Below, in pieces: positions 44,147-53,524 of a stretch of DNA of 64,000 nucleotides. Made by a program: the position numbers and the translations under genes. This DNA comes from Candidatus Bathyarchaeota archaeon. Lineage in GTDB: Archaea > Thermoproteota > Bathyarchaeia > TCS64. The stretch is from assembly GCA_018396865.1 (NCBI GenBank), contig JAGTRB010000007.1, forward strand, positions 35,041-99,040, given 5' to 3'. Each line of letters begins with the position of its first letter. Position 1 is the first letter of the stretch. The notes below the pieces were generated by a model. It was not told the origin of the DNA. It did no database searches and saw only the letters and a list, made by a program, of their open reading frames with translations.

Positions 44147-44305
44147 CAGGCTTCCTCACCCTATCCAACACCCTCCTATATAGCTTTTCCCCGGGCCATC
44201 ATAAGATAATGCCTACAGTATTTATCCAGAGGATCACCCCTCTAATCCAGGATGAATTCTATGAGAATGTTTTTATTGACCACATCTCATCAAGCTTAGA
44301 GCTTC

Positions 44306-44959
44306 ATGCCCAGGATAGTCGACCTAGGAGCTTCCAGTGAGAGGCTCAGGGATGTGAACCTCATAATCGGGGAGGGGCTCTGTAGTAACATATATGTCTT
44401 GGGGCGGAGGGGGGCGCTGATCGTAGATACGGGCGTGGGCAACTCCCTCAACCCCGTCTGGCCCCAGCTACACAGGCTGGGGGTGAGAGGGGAAGACATA
44501 GCTGGTGTAGCCCTCACCCACGCCCACCACGACCACGTTGGAGGGGTCCTCAGGATACTGGAGAGGGCCACCCCAAGGGTCTACATCCATAGGCTAGATG
44601 CCACTTACATAGCCTCGAGCCTCGGCCCCCTTCTACGTAAGGTCGATGACGGAGACATCATAGATGCTGGCCCCTGGCCTCTCAGGGTTGTCTGGACCCC
44701 GGGCCACACGAGGGGGAGCATATGCCTCTATTCAGAGGAGATGCGCCTCCTCCTCTCCGGGGACACGGTCTTCCCAGGCGGGCATTATGGGAGATACGAC
44801 GGCGAGACCGGAAGTAGAGAGGAGATTGTGAACTCCCTGATGAGGCTCACATCCCTAGATGTCGAGGTGATGCTCCCTGGGCATGGCACGCCCGTTCTAG
44901 AGGGGGCCTGGAGGCATATAAGGCAGGCCTATCTGAACGCCTCCACCTACACCCCTTAA
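44306..44959 (+). CDS. Metallo-beta-lactamase-fold hydrolase
   Basis: A 217-residue MBL enzyme with HxHxDH in [11 protein letters not shown] (about 71-81), [24 protein letters not shown] and MLPGHGTPV, the full set of metal ligands. It resembles glyoxalase II-like archaeal hydrolases. It is only distantly similar to the other MBL protein at 13820-14527. It is followed by the threonine aldolase gene after 33 bases, which has its own possible TATA box (TTAAATA near 44957-44963). Confidence 0.88.
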   Translation: MPRIVDLGASSERLRDVNLIIGEGLCSNIYVLGRRGALIVDTGVGNSLNPVWPQLHRLGVRGEDIAGVALTHAHHDHVGGVLRILERATPRVYIHRLDATYIASSLGPLLRKVDDGDIIDAGPWPLRVVWTPGHTRGSICLYSEEMRLLLSGDTVFPGGHYGRYDGETGSREEIVNSLMRLTSLDVEVMLPGHGTPVLEGAWRHIRQAYLNASTYTP

Positions 44960-44992
44960 ATATCCGATAGATGGATAGGAGTTCGATTAGTT

Positions 44993-46036
44993 ATGTTCGA
45001 GAAGAATCTCGACCTCAGGAGCGACACGGTTACACTGCCAACGCCCGAGATGAGGGAGGCGGCCGCCAAAGCGGAGGTAGGAGACGACGTATATGGGGAG
45101 GATCCCACCGTTAATCGGCTTGAGAGGCTGGCCGCCGAGATGCTTGGTAAGGAGGCGGCCCTCTTCGTGACAAGTGGAACTCAGGGAAACGCCGTCTGCC
45201 TCCTCTCCCACACCCAGAGGGGGGATGAGATAATCCTTGAGGCCAGGAGCCACATATACCTAAACGAGGTTGGAGGCCTCGCAGTTCTAGGGGGCCTGAT
45301 GGCGAGGCCGGTTCCGGGGGAGCTCGGGTGGATGCGACCCGAGGCCATAGAGGCGGCTATAAGGCCTCCTAACATCCACTATCCGAGGACATCACTCATC
45401 TGCGTCGAGAATACCCACAACGCCGCTGGGGGTATCCCCCTCACCCCCGACCAGCTTAGGCAGGACTGGGAGGTGGCTAAGAGGCATGGGCTGGGGGTCC
45501 ACATGGATGGGGCCAGGATATTCAACGCGGCCGTTGCCCTGAAGGTCGATGTTAAGGAACTGGCAAAGTACGCCGACTCAGTCATGTTCTGCCTCTCCAA
45601 GGGTTTGGGAGCCCCTGTGGGCAGCATGGTCGTGGGCTCGAGGGAGTTTGTGGAGAGGGCGAGGAAGTACAGGAAGATGCTCGGGGGAGGGATGCGCCAA
45701 GCCGGGATAATAGCCGCCCCTGGTATAGTCGCGTTAACTAAGATGGTTGACAGGCTGGCGGAGGACCACGAGAACGCCAAGTTGCTGGCGGAGGGCCTTA
45801 GCCAGATCAAGGGGATAAGGATCCTGAACCCTGTGATGACGAACATGGTCTTCATAGATGTCTCGGGTCTAGGATGGACCGGCAAGGACTGGGCTGAGGC
45901 ATGCAGGAAGTTGGGGTGGAGGAGCGGGGGTAGTCCAACCTCAACCACCATAAGGCTCTGCACCCACTATGGGATAGAGAGAGGGGATATCGAGACCTTC
46001 ATAGAGGGGATGAAGAGGCTGGCTCCTAAGCATTGA
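44993..46036 (+). CDS. ltaE: Low-specificity L-threonine aldolase
   Basis: A 347-residue fold-type I PLP enzyme. It starts with the characteristic [14 protein letters not shown], has [39 protein letters not shown] (PLP Asp) and the Schiff-base Lys in [16 protein letters not shown] context [11 protein letters not shown] (about residue 201). It cleaves threonine/allothreonine to glycine and acetaldehyde. Its stop overlaps the next gene frame, so it is co-transcribed with the Ldh-family dehydrogenase. Confidence 0.94.
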   Translation: MFEKNLDLRSDTVTLPTPEMREAAAKAEVGDDVYGEDPTVNRLERLAAEMLGKEAALFVTSGTQGNAVCLLSHTQRGDEIILEARSHIYLNEVGGLAVLGGLMARPVPGELGWMRPEAIEAAIRPPNIHYPRTSLICVENTHNAAGGIPLTPDQLRQDWEVAKRHGLGVHMDGARIFNAAVALKVDVKELAKYADSVMFCLSKGLGAPVGSMVVGSREFVERARKYRKMLGGGMRQAGIIAAPGIVALTKMVDRLAEDHENAKLLAEGLSQIKGIRILNPVMTNMVFIDVSGLGWTGKDWAEACRKLGWRSGGSPTSTTIRLCTHYGIERGDIETFIEGMKRLAPKH

Positions 46037-46068
46037 GCCCTCCTCTCGGGTGGGGTTGGAGAGGGGAA

Positions 46069-47100
46069 TTGATCCTCCTTCCAGCAGGTTATCTTAGGGA
46101 GCTAGGGGTCAGAATATTCACAGCCTTAGGAGCCCCTAAGCCTAAGGCTGAGCTTGTCGCCGAAACCCTTGTTGAGGCGAGTCTAACAGGCCACGACTCC
46201 CATGGAGTCTCATACTTCTTGAGGTATGCGGAGAGGATCAGGAAGGGATTCATAAAACCTGAGGCTGAGCCTATCATAGTCAGGGAGTCTCCCTCCTCAG
46301 CCCTCCTCGATGGTTGCTGGGGCTTTGGACAGGTTACGGCGATGAGGGTGATGGAGCTAGCCGTCGAGAAGGCCTCAAGGTGCGTGGTCAGCGCGGTGGG
46401 GGCCTACAACTGCAATCACATAGGAAGGGTGGGCTATTACACCTCATGGGCCGCGAGGAGGGGGTTTATAGGGTTGATGTTCGTGAACGTAGGCCATCCC
46501 ATGGTCTCCGTCCATGGAGGGGTGGGCAGGGTCTTGGGCACAAACCCGTTCAGCGCCTCCGCGCCGACGGGCGATGACCCCTTCCTATTGGACTATGCCA
46601 CCTCCACCGTGGCTGATGGGAAGGTAAGCTGGGCTATGGCCAAGGGGGAGAGGATACCCAGCCACTGGATAAGGGATAAGAATGGGAGGCCCACCGAGGA
46701 CCCGAACATGCTTAGGGATGGGGGGTGGCTCCAACCCTTCGGCGGCCATAAGGGGTACTGCCTACAGCTGCTCATGGAGCTCATAGGCGCGGCCCTAACA
46801 GGCTCAAGGTCAGGGGTGGACCCCGAGATAGGCCCACCATCAACAAACGGGATCCTAGCCATTGCCATCGATCCCGAGGGGTTTGTGGGGCTGGAGGCCT
46901 TCAAGAAAAGGTCGCAGGGGATCCTAAGATGCGTAAAGGAGACGAAGGCTGAGGAGGGTGGAGAGATTCTCATCCCCGGGGAGCCGGAGTGGACTACCAG
47001 GAGGCTTAGACTGGAGGATGGGATCCCCCTCCCAGAGTCTACATGGAGCCAGATATTGGATCTGGTAGATGAGCTCTCAATAAACCTTCAGCTCATTTAA
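46069..47100 (+). CDS. Malate/L-lactate (Ldh/YlbC-family) dehydrogenase
   Basis: A roughly 343-residue NAD(P)-dependent dehydrogenase of the Ldh2/sulfolactate family, distinct from classical MDH/LDH. Marks are LTGHDSHGVSYFLRY (about 37-51), YNCNHIGRVGYYTSWAA with the catalytic His, and GTNPFSASAPTG. Members reduce or oxidise 2-hydroxyacids such as malate, sulfolactate or ureidoglycolate; the substrate here is not fixed. The TTG at 46069 with GGAGAGGGG before it is preferred; the frame is open back to 46033, overlapping the aldolase stop. Confidence 0.88.
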   Translation: MILLPAGYLRELGVRIFTALGAPKPKAELVAETLVEASLTGHDSHGVSYFLRYAERIRKGFIKPEAEPIIVRESPSSALLDGCWGFGQVTAMRVMELAVEKASRCVVSAVGAYNCNHIGRVGYYTSWAARRGFIGLMFVNVGHPMVSVHGGVGRVLGTNPFSASAPTGDDPFLLDYATSTVADGKVSWAMAKGERIPSHWIRDKNGRPTEDPNMLRDGGWLQPFGGHKGYCLQLLMELIGAALTGSRSGVDPEIGPPSTNGILAIAIDPEGFVGLEAFKKRSQGILRCVKETKAEEGGEILIPGEPEWTTRRLRLEDGIPLPESTWSQILDLVDELSINLQLI

Positions 47101-47120
47101 CCCCTCACTCAGGGTCTGCC

Positions 47121-47846
47121 TCAGTCTCTGGCGGACCTATAGAGCTCTAGGAGGGCTGAAACCAGTGCCTCCTGGGTGGGCATCCTAGAGACGGCTAGGG
47201 GGATGTTCTCTCCGACCGCTAGGCTAACTGCGAGGGGGTCAACACTCTTTAGGGGTCCGTGGAGGATCACCACCCTCGGCTTGAAGGGGCTGATCTTCAC
47301 AGCTATCATCGGGGATCTACCGCTGCTCACGCCAACGAATATGAGGGCCCTCTCGCTTGTGGCGCCGAATATCCTATAGAACTCCAAGCCTGAGAGGGTT
47401 TGGATAGCCTTTAGGCTGTCTATAACCGTGTAGCCGTAGACCTCACGGTCTAGGGCCGAGTCTCCGGCTAGGACCTCCCCCCCAACGGCCTCAACCACCT
47501 CCCTAGCCGTAATGGATGTTGAGAACTCCCTTAGGTCGATGAATATGTCGCTCGGCTGAAGGTAGATCCTCGCGAACTGACTAGTGTACCTGCCCCCCCT
47601 CCTTGCGTCTATGTTGAGGAGGCCCTCCACGAACCTCCTTATGAAGCCGCTCCCGGGCGATCTCCTACCCGCCTCATAATCGCTTATCACCGATGGCGAA
47701 CAATTAAGCTCCTCGGCAAGCTCCGCCTGGCTCACCTCCAGGAGGGCTCGCCACTTCCTCATGGTCGAGCCTGGGTTCGGGGAGAGAACCACCTCCCCCG
47801 CTATCCTCGTCGAGATGATCTCCCTAATGGGGTCAGATGAGGCCAT
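47121..47846 (-). CDS. HTH (XRE-type) transcription regulator with archaeal C-terminal domain
   Basis: About 241 residues. A Cro/C1-type helix-turn-helix is clear at about 28-60 (KWRALLEVSQAELAEELNCS, then SVISDYEAGRRSPG). The C-terminal 150 residues have alternating strands and helices (GYTVIDSLKAIQ, RALIFVGVSSGRSPM, PLAVSLAVGENIPLAV) resembling the conserved domain of archaeal putative HTH regulators. It lies at the head of POR operon 2's downstream side on the same strand, 26 bases past nothing but its own stop, and converges with the Ldh gene. A link to 2-oxoacid metabolism is suggested by position only. ATG 47846 is preferred over GTG 47852. Confidence 0.8.
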   Translation of the reverse strand: MASSDPIREIISTRIAGEVVLSPNPGSTMRKWRALLEVSQAELAEELNCSPSVISDYEAGRRSPGSGFIRRFVEGLLNIDARRGGRYTSQFARIYLQPSDIFIDLREFSTSITAREVVEAVGGEVLAGDSALDREVYGYTVIDSLKAIQTLSGLEFYRIFGATSERALIFVGVSSGRSPMIAVKISPFKPRVVILHGPLKSVDPLAVSLAVGENIPLAVSRMPTQEALVSALLELYRSARD

Positions 47847-47895
47847 TTTCACAGGATATACTTTGGGCCACTGTAAATAAAATGGGTTTATCTAA

Positions 47896-48873
47896 TTAGC
47901 CTAGCCCAGCCTTCTCGAGGAGCTGCATCCACCTCTCGTCGACCCATTCCTGGATGCTCTTTATTATGTCATCCCTCCTCTTAGGCTGGAAGAGGTGGCG
48001 GAACCTCCCCTGTATGCTGAGGTATTCCTCGACGGGCTTCTTCGACTCCGGCCTCTTCGCTACAGCCTCGCTCGGGGCCGAGAGCCTGTATACAGGCCTC
48101 CCCTTCTCGAGCCAGCACTCCCAGAGAGGGAAGACGCATGTCTGGACCGCCAGGCGGGAGACCATTATGGTTTTCTCAGGTGGGAACCTCCAACCCCTAG
48201 AGCATGGGACAATTGCGTGGAGAAATGCTGGTCCATCGGCCTCGAAGGCCCTCCTAGCCTTCCTCAGCACATCAAGAGGATAGGCTGGGCTCAGGGTTGC
48301 GGCGTATGGGATCCTGTGGGCTATGACGATATCCTCTATCGGCTTCTTCCACTCCCTCTTCCCTGGGATGACTGAACCAGCTGGGGAGGTTGTGGTCTCA
48401 GCCGCGTATGGGGTTCCACCGCTCCTCTGGATGCCCGTATTCATATAGGCTTCATTGTCTATTAGGACATATGTGAAGTCATGTCCCCTCTCGAGGGCTC
48501 CTGAGAGGGCCTGGAGCCCTATGTCGTAGGTTCCCCCGTCACCGGCGAATGCCACCACGTCGAGGGTCTCATACTTAGACAGCGGCCCCCTCCCCTTCCT
48601 CCTCATAGCCCTCCAAGCCGCCTCTATCCCGCTGGCCGTGGCTGCGGCGTTCTCGAAGGCGTTGTGGATCCATGGGAGGTTCCAAGCGGTGTAGGGGAAG
48701 ATTGTAGTCGCTACTTCCAGGCACCCCGTCGCGGTCGTTGCGATGGTGGGCCCCCTCACAGCCTTCAGGATCATCCTCACCACCATCGGCTCGGCGCATC
48801 CGGCACAGAGCCTGTGGCCCGGAGCCAATAAGTCGGGCTTCCTCGAGGCCTCCCTTAGGGTTAGCTCGCTCAT
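47896..48873 (-). CDS. porB: Pyruvate:ferredoxin oxidoreductase, beta subunit (operon 2)
   Basis: A 325-residue beta subunit with LCAGCAEPMVVRMIL (first cluster cysteines), TATGCLEVATTIFPYTAW, the TPP motif GDGGTYDIGLQALSGALERG...DNEAYMNTGIQRS and PCSRGWRFPPEKT. The family fit to classical pyruvate oxidoreductase is better than for operon 1. It is last of four genes (gamma, delta, alpha, beta), 12 bases after alpha, and the HTH regulator gene follows 49 bases downstream. Confidence 0.94.
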   Translation of the reverse strand: MSELTLREASRKPDLLAPGHRLCAGCAEPMVVRMILKAVRGPTIATTATGCLEVATTIFPYTAWNLPWIHNAFENAAATASGIEAAWRAMRRKGRGPLSKYETLDVVAFAGDGGTYDIGLQALSGALERGHDFTYVLIDNEAYMNTGIQRSGGTPYAAETTTSPAGSVIPGKREWKKPIEDIVIAHRIPYAATLSPAYPLDVLRKARRAFEADGPAFLHAIVPCSRGWRFPPEKTIMVSRLAVQTCVFPLWECWLEKGRPVYRLSAPSEAVAKRPESKKPVEEYLSIQGRFRHLFQPKRRDDIIKSIQEWVDERWMQLLEKAGLG

Positions 48874-48885
48874 CTCATCCTCCTC

Positions 48886-50109
48886 CTATCCCCTCACACC
48901 AGCGTAGACCACCTTCTCCATCGCCCTCCCCCTGATGCGGGCGTGGTCTAGGCTCTTGTAGATGGATTTTATTAGGTCTGGTGGGCTGTCGCGTCCCCCG
49001 AGGCCGTGGATGTAGTTGACCACTATGGGCCTCTCATCCTCCTCGTATAGGGCTGTCTTAACCTCCTCGTAAAGCGGTCCCCCAGGCGCTCCGAAGCTGA
49101 TGGCCCTGTCTAGGACGCCTATCGCGGGTATGCCCCTTATGGCCTCTTTCAAGGCCTCCTCGGGGAAGGGGCGGAAGATCCTAAGCTTCAGTGCCCCAGC
49201 CTTCACGCCCTCCTCTCTGAGTTCGTCAACCACATGCATCACTGTCCCCATCGTGGATCCAAGCCCTATCAGGGCGATTTCGGCGTCTTCCAGCCTGTAG
49301 GGGTGGATGAGCTCGTACCTCCTGCCCGAGAGCTTCGAGTACTCCTCATCAACGGCTGGTATGGCCCTTAGGGCCTTCTTTAGGGCCTCAACCTGCTGGA
49401 GCTTATGCTCGAAGTAGAAGTCGGGGAGGTCAAGGGGCCCTATGGTGAGGGGGCGTTCTGGGTCCAGCCTGAAGTCAGCCTCCCCCATGTGCCCTTTAAC
49501 CCTCATGAACTCCCTCTCCCCCACGAATTCCTGAACCGTCTCGTCTGGTAGGGTTAAAACGTTCTCCAGGGTATGGCTTAACGTGAAGCCGTCGAGGTTA
49601 ATCATGACAGGGAGCTGGACCTCCGGATGCTCCCCAATCCTCCAGGCCTCTATGCAGGCGTCGTATACCTCCTGACTGTTCTCGCACCATATCTGGATCC
49701 ATCCGCTGTCCCTAGCCCCCATGGCGTCGCTGTGGTCGTTGTGGATATTTATCGGAGCGCTGAGGGCCCTGTTGGCTACGGCCATGACTATGGGGAGGCG
49801 GAGGGCTGAGGCTATGTAGGTTATCTCCCACATGAGGGCCAGCCCATTCGCCGCGGTTGCCGTGAAGGCCCTGGCCCCGGCTGCGGCCGCCCCGACACAG
49901 CAGCTCAGGGCGCTGTGCTCGGACTCCACGGAGACGAACTCAGTATCCACAAGTCCGTCGGCCACATACTCGCTGAACCTCTCAACTATTATCGTCTGGG
50001 GGGTTATCGGGTAGGCTGCCACCACGTCGGGGTTAACCTGCTTAACAGCGTAGGCGGCCGCCTCATCACCATTGAGGCCCATCAAGATCTGCTTCTCTAG
50101 AGCCGTCAT
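48886..50109 (-). CDS. porA: Pyruvate:ferredoxin oxidoreductase, alpha subunit (operon 2)
   Basis: A 407-residue alpha subunit with LNGDEAAAYAVKQVNPDVV, AAYPITPQTIIVERF and the diagnostic pyruvate-enzyme segment ALSAPINIHNDHSDAMGARD (about 109-128), followed by SGWIQIWCENSQE. It converts pyruvate, CoA and oxidised ferredoxin to acetyl-CoA, CO2 and reduced ferredoxin. Its start overlaps the delta stop by four bases (ATGA). Confidence 0.95.
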   Translation of the reverse strand: MTALEKQILMGLNGDEAAAYAVKQVNPDVVAAYPITPQTIIVERFSEYVADGLVDTEFVSVESEHSALSCCVGAAAAGARAFTATAANGLALMWEITYIASALRLPIVMAVANRALSAPINIHNDHSDAMGARDSGWIQIWCENSQEVYDACIEAWRIGEHPEVQLPVMINLDGFTLSHTLENVLTLPDETVQEFVGEREFMRVKGHMGEADFRLDPERPLTIGPLDLPDFYFEHKLQQVEALKKALRAIPAVDEEYSKLSGRRYELIHPYRLEDAEIALIGLGSTMGTVMHVVDELREEGVKAGALKLRIFRPFPEEALKEAIRGIPAIGVLDRAISFGAPGGPLYEEVKTALYEEDERPIVVNYIHGLGGRDSPPDLIKSIYKSLDHARIRGRAMEKVVYAGVRG

Positions 50110-50381
50110 GTCTTAGCCACCATCCTTATACATTTAACAGGGCACTCCTCGGCGCAGACCCCGCACCCCTTGCAGTACCTCAGGTCTACATGGGGGTATC
50201 CATCTTCCCCCATCCTTATAGCCCCCTCCGGACAGTAGAAGTGGCAGAGGGTGCACTTGGTACACCTCGAAAGGTCTATTACGGGGTTTGAGACTCCCCA
50301 GTCCCCCGTCTCATACTCGGCCGAGCTGAGGTACGGGACGGCGCCTGCGGGCAGCTCCCTCCAAGAGGGCTTAACGCTCAA
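50106..50381 (-). CDS. porD: Pyruvate:ferredoxin oxidoreductase, delta (2x[4Fe-4S]) subunit (operon 2)
   Basis: A 91-residue dicluster ferredoxin-type subunit with CTKCTLCHFYCPEG and CKGCGVCAEECPVKC motifs. The N-terminal WRELPAGAV segment is typical of PorD. It overlaps both neighbours by four bases (gamma stop, alpha start), a tightly coupled operon. Confidence 0.95.
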   Translation of the reverse strand: MSVKPSWRELPAGAVPYLSSAEYETGDWGVSNPVIDLSRCTKCTLCHFYCPEGAIRMGEDGYPHVDLRYCKGCGVCAEECPVKCIRMVAKT

Positions 50382-50935
50382 TCTCTCATCGCCTCCTCAT
50401 AAGCTGTTCTTATGAGTTGGAGGTTCTGCTCCCTGAGGCGCCCAGTGAACCTCTCCCCGGCAACCTCGAGGAGGGTTTCAAGCTTGACAACCTCCGCGGC
50501 CCTGACGAGGGCTCCGAGCATCGCGGTGTTTGTTATTGGGCGGCCTAGGATCTTCATCGCCATTGAAGATGCGTCTAGTATCCAGGTCTCTAACCCCTCG
50601 GCCTTTACCTTCTCCCTCACCTCTCTACCCCTGAGGGTTGTGTTTAACACGAGCTTGGTCTCTGGTTTGGCCCCCTCAACAACCTCAGGTCCTATGAGGG
50701 TTGGATCCACAACCACAACCACATCTGGATTGTATATCCCTGAGTGGATCCGGATGGGCCTCTCGCTGATCCTTGTGTAGGCTGTAACCGGTGCCCCTGA
50801 CCTCTCAGGCCCGAAGGCTGGGAAGCTCTGTATATACTTCTTCTCCCTGAGGCCTGCCTGGGCGAGGAGGAGGGAGGCTGTCCAGACGCCTTGGCCTCCC
50901 CGCCCGTGAAACCTGACTTCGACAATCCCCTCCAA
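50378..50935 (-). CDS. porG: Pyruvate:ferredoxin oxidoreductase, gamma subunit (operon 2)
   Basis: A 185-residue gamma subunit starting EVRFHGRGGQGVWTASLLLA with FGPERSGAPVTAYTRI. First gene of operon 2; its promoter lies in the 59 bases before it or it is read through from pyrF, which is 60 bases upstream on the same strand. Confidence 0.95.
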   Translation of the reverse strand: MEGIVEVRFHGRGGQGVWTASLLLAQAGLREKKYIQSFPAFGPERSGAPVTAYTRISERPIRIHSGIYNPDVVVVVDPTLIGPEVVEGAKPETKLVLNTTLRGREVREKVKAEGLETWILDASSMAMKILGRPITNTAMLGALVRAAEVVKLETLLEVAGERFTGRLREQNLQLIRTAYEEAMRD

Positions 50936-50994
50936 TTCTTCGCCCAGCTTTCAGCTTCAATGGAAGGAATAATATTAAAATCTAACTATTGCAC

Positions 50995-51873
50995 CTAGAG
51001 CGCTTCGGTGGCTTTCTTCCTTATCTCATTGAACTCCCTTCTAATCCTATCCGCTTGGGCTGCCGCCGCCTCCGCGAACCTCTCCCAGCTCCATCCGAGA
51101 ATCTCATACGCGTAGTTGATAGACCTTGACGAGGCTAGGATTAGCCTCTCCCCCTCCCTGTTGGCCCCTCTCCTAAAGGCTTCGGTCGGGTCTCCTCCCT
51201 GAGGTCCAAGGCCGGGTGATAGGATCAGCCTCTCCTCACCTATTATGCTCCTCACCGCCTCCAGCTCTGAAGTGGCTGTTCCTCCGACCACGAAGCCGTT
51301 GCAGCCGTTGTTGTGGGCATCCCTCGCCAGCCTGATGTAGAGGGGCTCCCCCTCCACCATGAGGGACTGGTAATCTCCACTGCCAGGGTTAGACATCTTA
51401 CAGAGTGCGAAGATCCCCCTATCCAGCCTCCTAGCCCACTCGTAGACGATGTCGCATCCATCTCTGAAGCCTGGGAATGGGCTGAAGGTGACGGCATCGA
51501 ATCCAAGATGGGATATCCAGTGGAGCCCCGCCTCGTTCGTGGAGCCTATATCTGTTAGTTTCGCGTCTAAAAGGGCTAGGCATCCCCCGTCGTGGATGGC
51601 TTCTACGATCTCCCTCATATCATCCAAGGATAGGGGATAAGCCAGAAACTGGAGGTTCGGCTTGACCATCGGTGTGTAGCTGGAGACGGCTTCAACTATC
51701 TCCAAGCAGAACCGTTTGATCCCCTCAACCAAGCCACACCTCTTTATGAGGGGGGGCGGAACTATATACCGTTGCCTAATATCCTCGGTGACTGGGTCTA
51801 GGCCAACGCATAGGAAGCTCTCCTTATCCCTGCTCAGCTCGACATATCTTTGGACGAAGCCTCTCCCCAACAA
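50995..51873 (-). CDS. pyrF: Orotidine 5'-phosphate decarboxylase
   Basis: A 292-residue OMP decarboxylase, the last step of UMP synthesis. The catalytic Lys-Asp network is seen in LLDAKLTDIGSTNEAG (about 98-113), with CVGLDPVTEDI near the start, MVKPNLQFLAYPL and the phosphate-binding LSPGLGPQGGD end. The length and arrangement match the longer type 2 enzymes rather than the roughly 220-residue archaeal type 1, which hints at a different origin. TTG start. Other pyr genes are not near. Confidence 0.92.
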   Translation of the reverse strand: MLGRGFVQRYVELSRDKESFLCVGLDPVTEDIRQRYIVPPPLIKRCGLVEGIKRFCLEIVEAVSSYTPMVKPNLQFLAYPLSLDDMREIVEAIHDGGCLALLDAKLTDIGSTNEAGLHWISHLGFDAVTFSPFPGFRDGCDIVYEWARRLDRGIFALCKMSNPGSGDYQSLMVEGEPLYIRLARDAHNNGCNGFVVGGTATSELEAVRSIIGEERLILSPGLGPQGGDPTEAFRRGANREGERLILASSRSINYAYEILGWSWERFAEAAAAQADRIRREFNEIRKKATEAL

Positions 51874-51974
51874 CCTATTATCAGATTCACCCTCCCAATT
51901 AAAAACTCATCCACATAACCCGAGTAGACTAAGAGATAAGTTATACCTATCGGATCAACATCTAGAGGGTCTGG

Positions 51975-52547
51975 ATGGATGAGGACGAGACAAGGGCCCT
52001 ACTGAGATTCAGGGATGAGCTCGAGAGGAGGATCATTAGGCTCCAGAGAGAGCTGGAGGATTCTAGGAGGGCTCTCACCCTTATCGAAAGGATGATATTG
52101 AGGAGAGGATTCCAGAAGCCGGCCGTAGGAGAGGAGGAGTTGGGAGGGGAGGCGAAGATTGAGGAGGTTACGGAGGGAGAGGAAGGAGAGGAGATGGGGA
52201 TCTCCATCAGAGGTAGGGACGGGACCCTCCTCGGCCGCTTGAGGGTAGAGGAGAGGGATCTCTACTTCTACCCTAGGGAGGATCTACCCTTCACCGAGTC
52301 TATACCCCCCTTCCAGCCCTTCCTTATAGAGAGGGTGTTGGCTGGGATGAGGGCCTCGGATGAGGGCAGGGCCTCGAGGGGTGAGATAAACCCTGATGAT
52401 GTCCTCTCCTTCGAGGTCTCCACCGAGGGTGGGAGGCTCAGGATGGTGGCAATCCACAACTATGGAGGGGAGAGGAGGCTGAGGGAGATCCAAAGCAGCC
52501 TCCGATGGGCTTTCGAGAAGATGTATGAGAAGCTTGAAGCCAGGTGA
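51975..52547 (+). CDS. Unknown protein with N-terminal coiled coil
   Basis: 190 residues. Residues 1-40 form a strongly charged coiled coil (RFRDELERRIIRLQRELEDS), then an acidic linker of about 35 residues, then a globular domain beginning ISIRGRDGTLLGRLRVEERD and ending in RRLREIQSSLRWAFEKMYEK. I do not recognise it. It overlaps the next gene by four bases (GTGA), so the two products probably act together. It is divergent from pyrF. Confidence 0.6.
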   Translation: MDEDETRALLRFRDELERRIIRLQRELEDSRRALTLIERMILRRGFQKPAVGEEELGGEAKIEEVTEGEEGEEMGISIRGRDGTLLGRLRVEERDLYFYPREDLPFTESIPPFQPFLIERVLAGMRASDEGRASRGEINPDDVLSFEVSTEGGRLRMVAIHNYGGERRLREIQSSLRWAFEKMYEKLEAR

Positions 52548-52804
52548 GGCCCAGAGCCTTGTCGGAGGAACTCAAAAGGAGCCCCCTCTGGCCCATCTTG
52601 GTGGAGGTGGTTCACTCCCTCCCTCTCTACCCATCCCATAAGGCCTACCTTAGGGACTATCTGATCGTGGAGTCTCCAGAGATATCCGTCGAGGAGGTCT
52701 CCTACAGGCTGGGGATAACCTTCGGGGAGGCGATGGTCATCCTCGACGAGGTGAAGAGGGAGCTAACAAAGGAGAAGGGAGGACAGACACCTGAAACTCG
52801 TTAA
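52544..52804 (+). CDS. Small helical protein, probable winged-helix type, unknown role
   Basis: 86 residues. Helical segments SEELKRSPLWPILVEVV and HKAYLRDYLIVES are followed by a helix-turn-helix-like stretch EISVEEVSYRLGITFGEAM (about 48-66), as in archaeal DNA-binding proteins that begin by sensing with a winged helix. It is translationally coupled to the coiled-coil gene before it. GTG start. About 170 AT-rich bases without features follow. Confidence 0.55.
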   Translation: MRPRALSEELKRSPLWPILVEVVHSLPLYPSHKAYLRDYLIVESPEISVEEVSYRLGITFGEAMVILDEVKRELTKEKGGQTPETR

Positions 52805-52971
52805 ACCTAAAACATTAATCTTTTAGTGCATTATAATGAGATATTTTTCTAGAGCTTAATGCCTTTCATAGTGTTGAAACTAATATCTTAAATTATGTAC
52901 ATAATTTCAATAATCAAAATATGGATAACTTTTTTCTATCGATCTAGCTTCTATGCCCCGTTATGTTAATC

Positions 52972-53523
52972 CTATTTTACAACATATCTGTATGACTCGT
53001 AGACTCCTGCTGTGAGGCTCCTCCCCGTTATCTTGATCATGTCTCCGGGCTTCGCGCCTAGGATTATGGAGATCGGATCCGATGCCTTTATCCAGGGGAA
53101 CTGGTATGGCTTGGCGTGGAACCTGTCAAGAACCTTCTGTTTCTCCTCCTCTGAGAGGATCTCATGCCTTGGTACGAGCTCGTGCTCGAACACGTCGAAG
53201 GCTGGAAGGCTGGGCTCTATGAGCTCTATGCCCCACTTCTCGGCGAAGCTCCTGGAGGAGTAGGTATAAACCCCACCGACGACCATTATCCCCCTCGTCG
53301 CCCCCTCCCTGTCCACCAGCTCCTTAAGCTCCCTGATGTAGGAGACCCCTATGTTCTTCTCCCCTAGGACGCATAGCATAACATACCTCTCATCCCCCTT
53401 TGATAGGTAATAGATCGTCTTGTCTTCTCCCCTCTCCACCCTCTCGACGTTTAGCCTCCTGTACTTTATCAATAGCTCTGCCCTCCTCTCCTCCAGTGGT
53501 TTAACCCTTGCCTCCTCGGACAA
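52972..53523 (-). CDS. rpoH: RNA polymerase subunit Rpo5 (RpoH) with N-terminal jaw-like extension
   Basis: A 183-residue protein. Residues 108-183 are a canonical archaeal RpoH: FDVFEHELVPRHEILSEEE (109-127) and ASDPISIILGAKPGDMIKITG. Residues 1-105 are extra: YVMLCVLGEKNIGVSYIREL, TRGIMVVGGVYTYSSRSFAE form strands and helices in the order of the eukaryotic Rpb5 N-terminal jaw domain. Usual archaeal Rpo5 is about 75-85 residues. The frame is continuous and codon use is uniform, so this is a real fusion. It starts with TTG and follows... on the same strand is rpoP, whose stop lies just past this end, forming an rpoH/rpoP pair. Confidence 0.88.
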   Translation of the reverse strand: MSEEARVKPLEERRAELLIKYRRLNVERVERGEDKTIYYLSKGDERYVMLCVLGEKNIGVSYIRELKELVDREGATRGIMVVGGVYTYSSRSFAEKWGIELIEPSLPAFDVFEHELVPRHEILSEEEKQKVLDRFHAKPYQFPWIKASDPISIILGAKPGDMIKITGRSLTAGVYESYRYVVK

Positions 53524-53524
53524 T

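Noticed and set aside
45379..45963. 194-residue minus-strand frame
   Set aside because: Antisense of threonine aldolase, whose motifs are complete.
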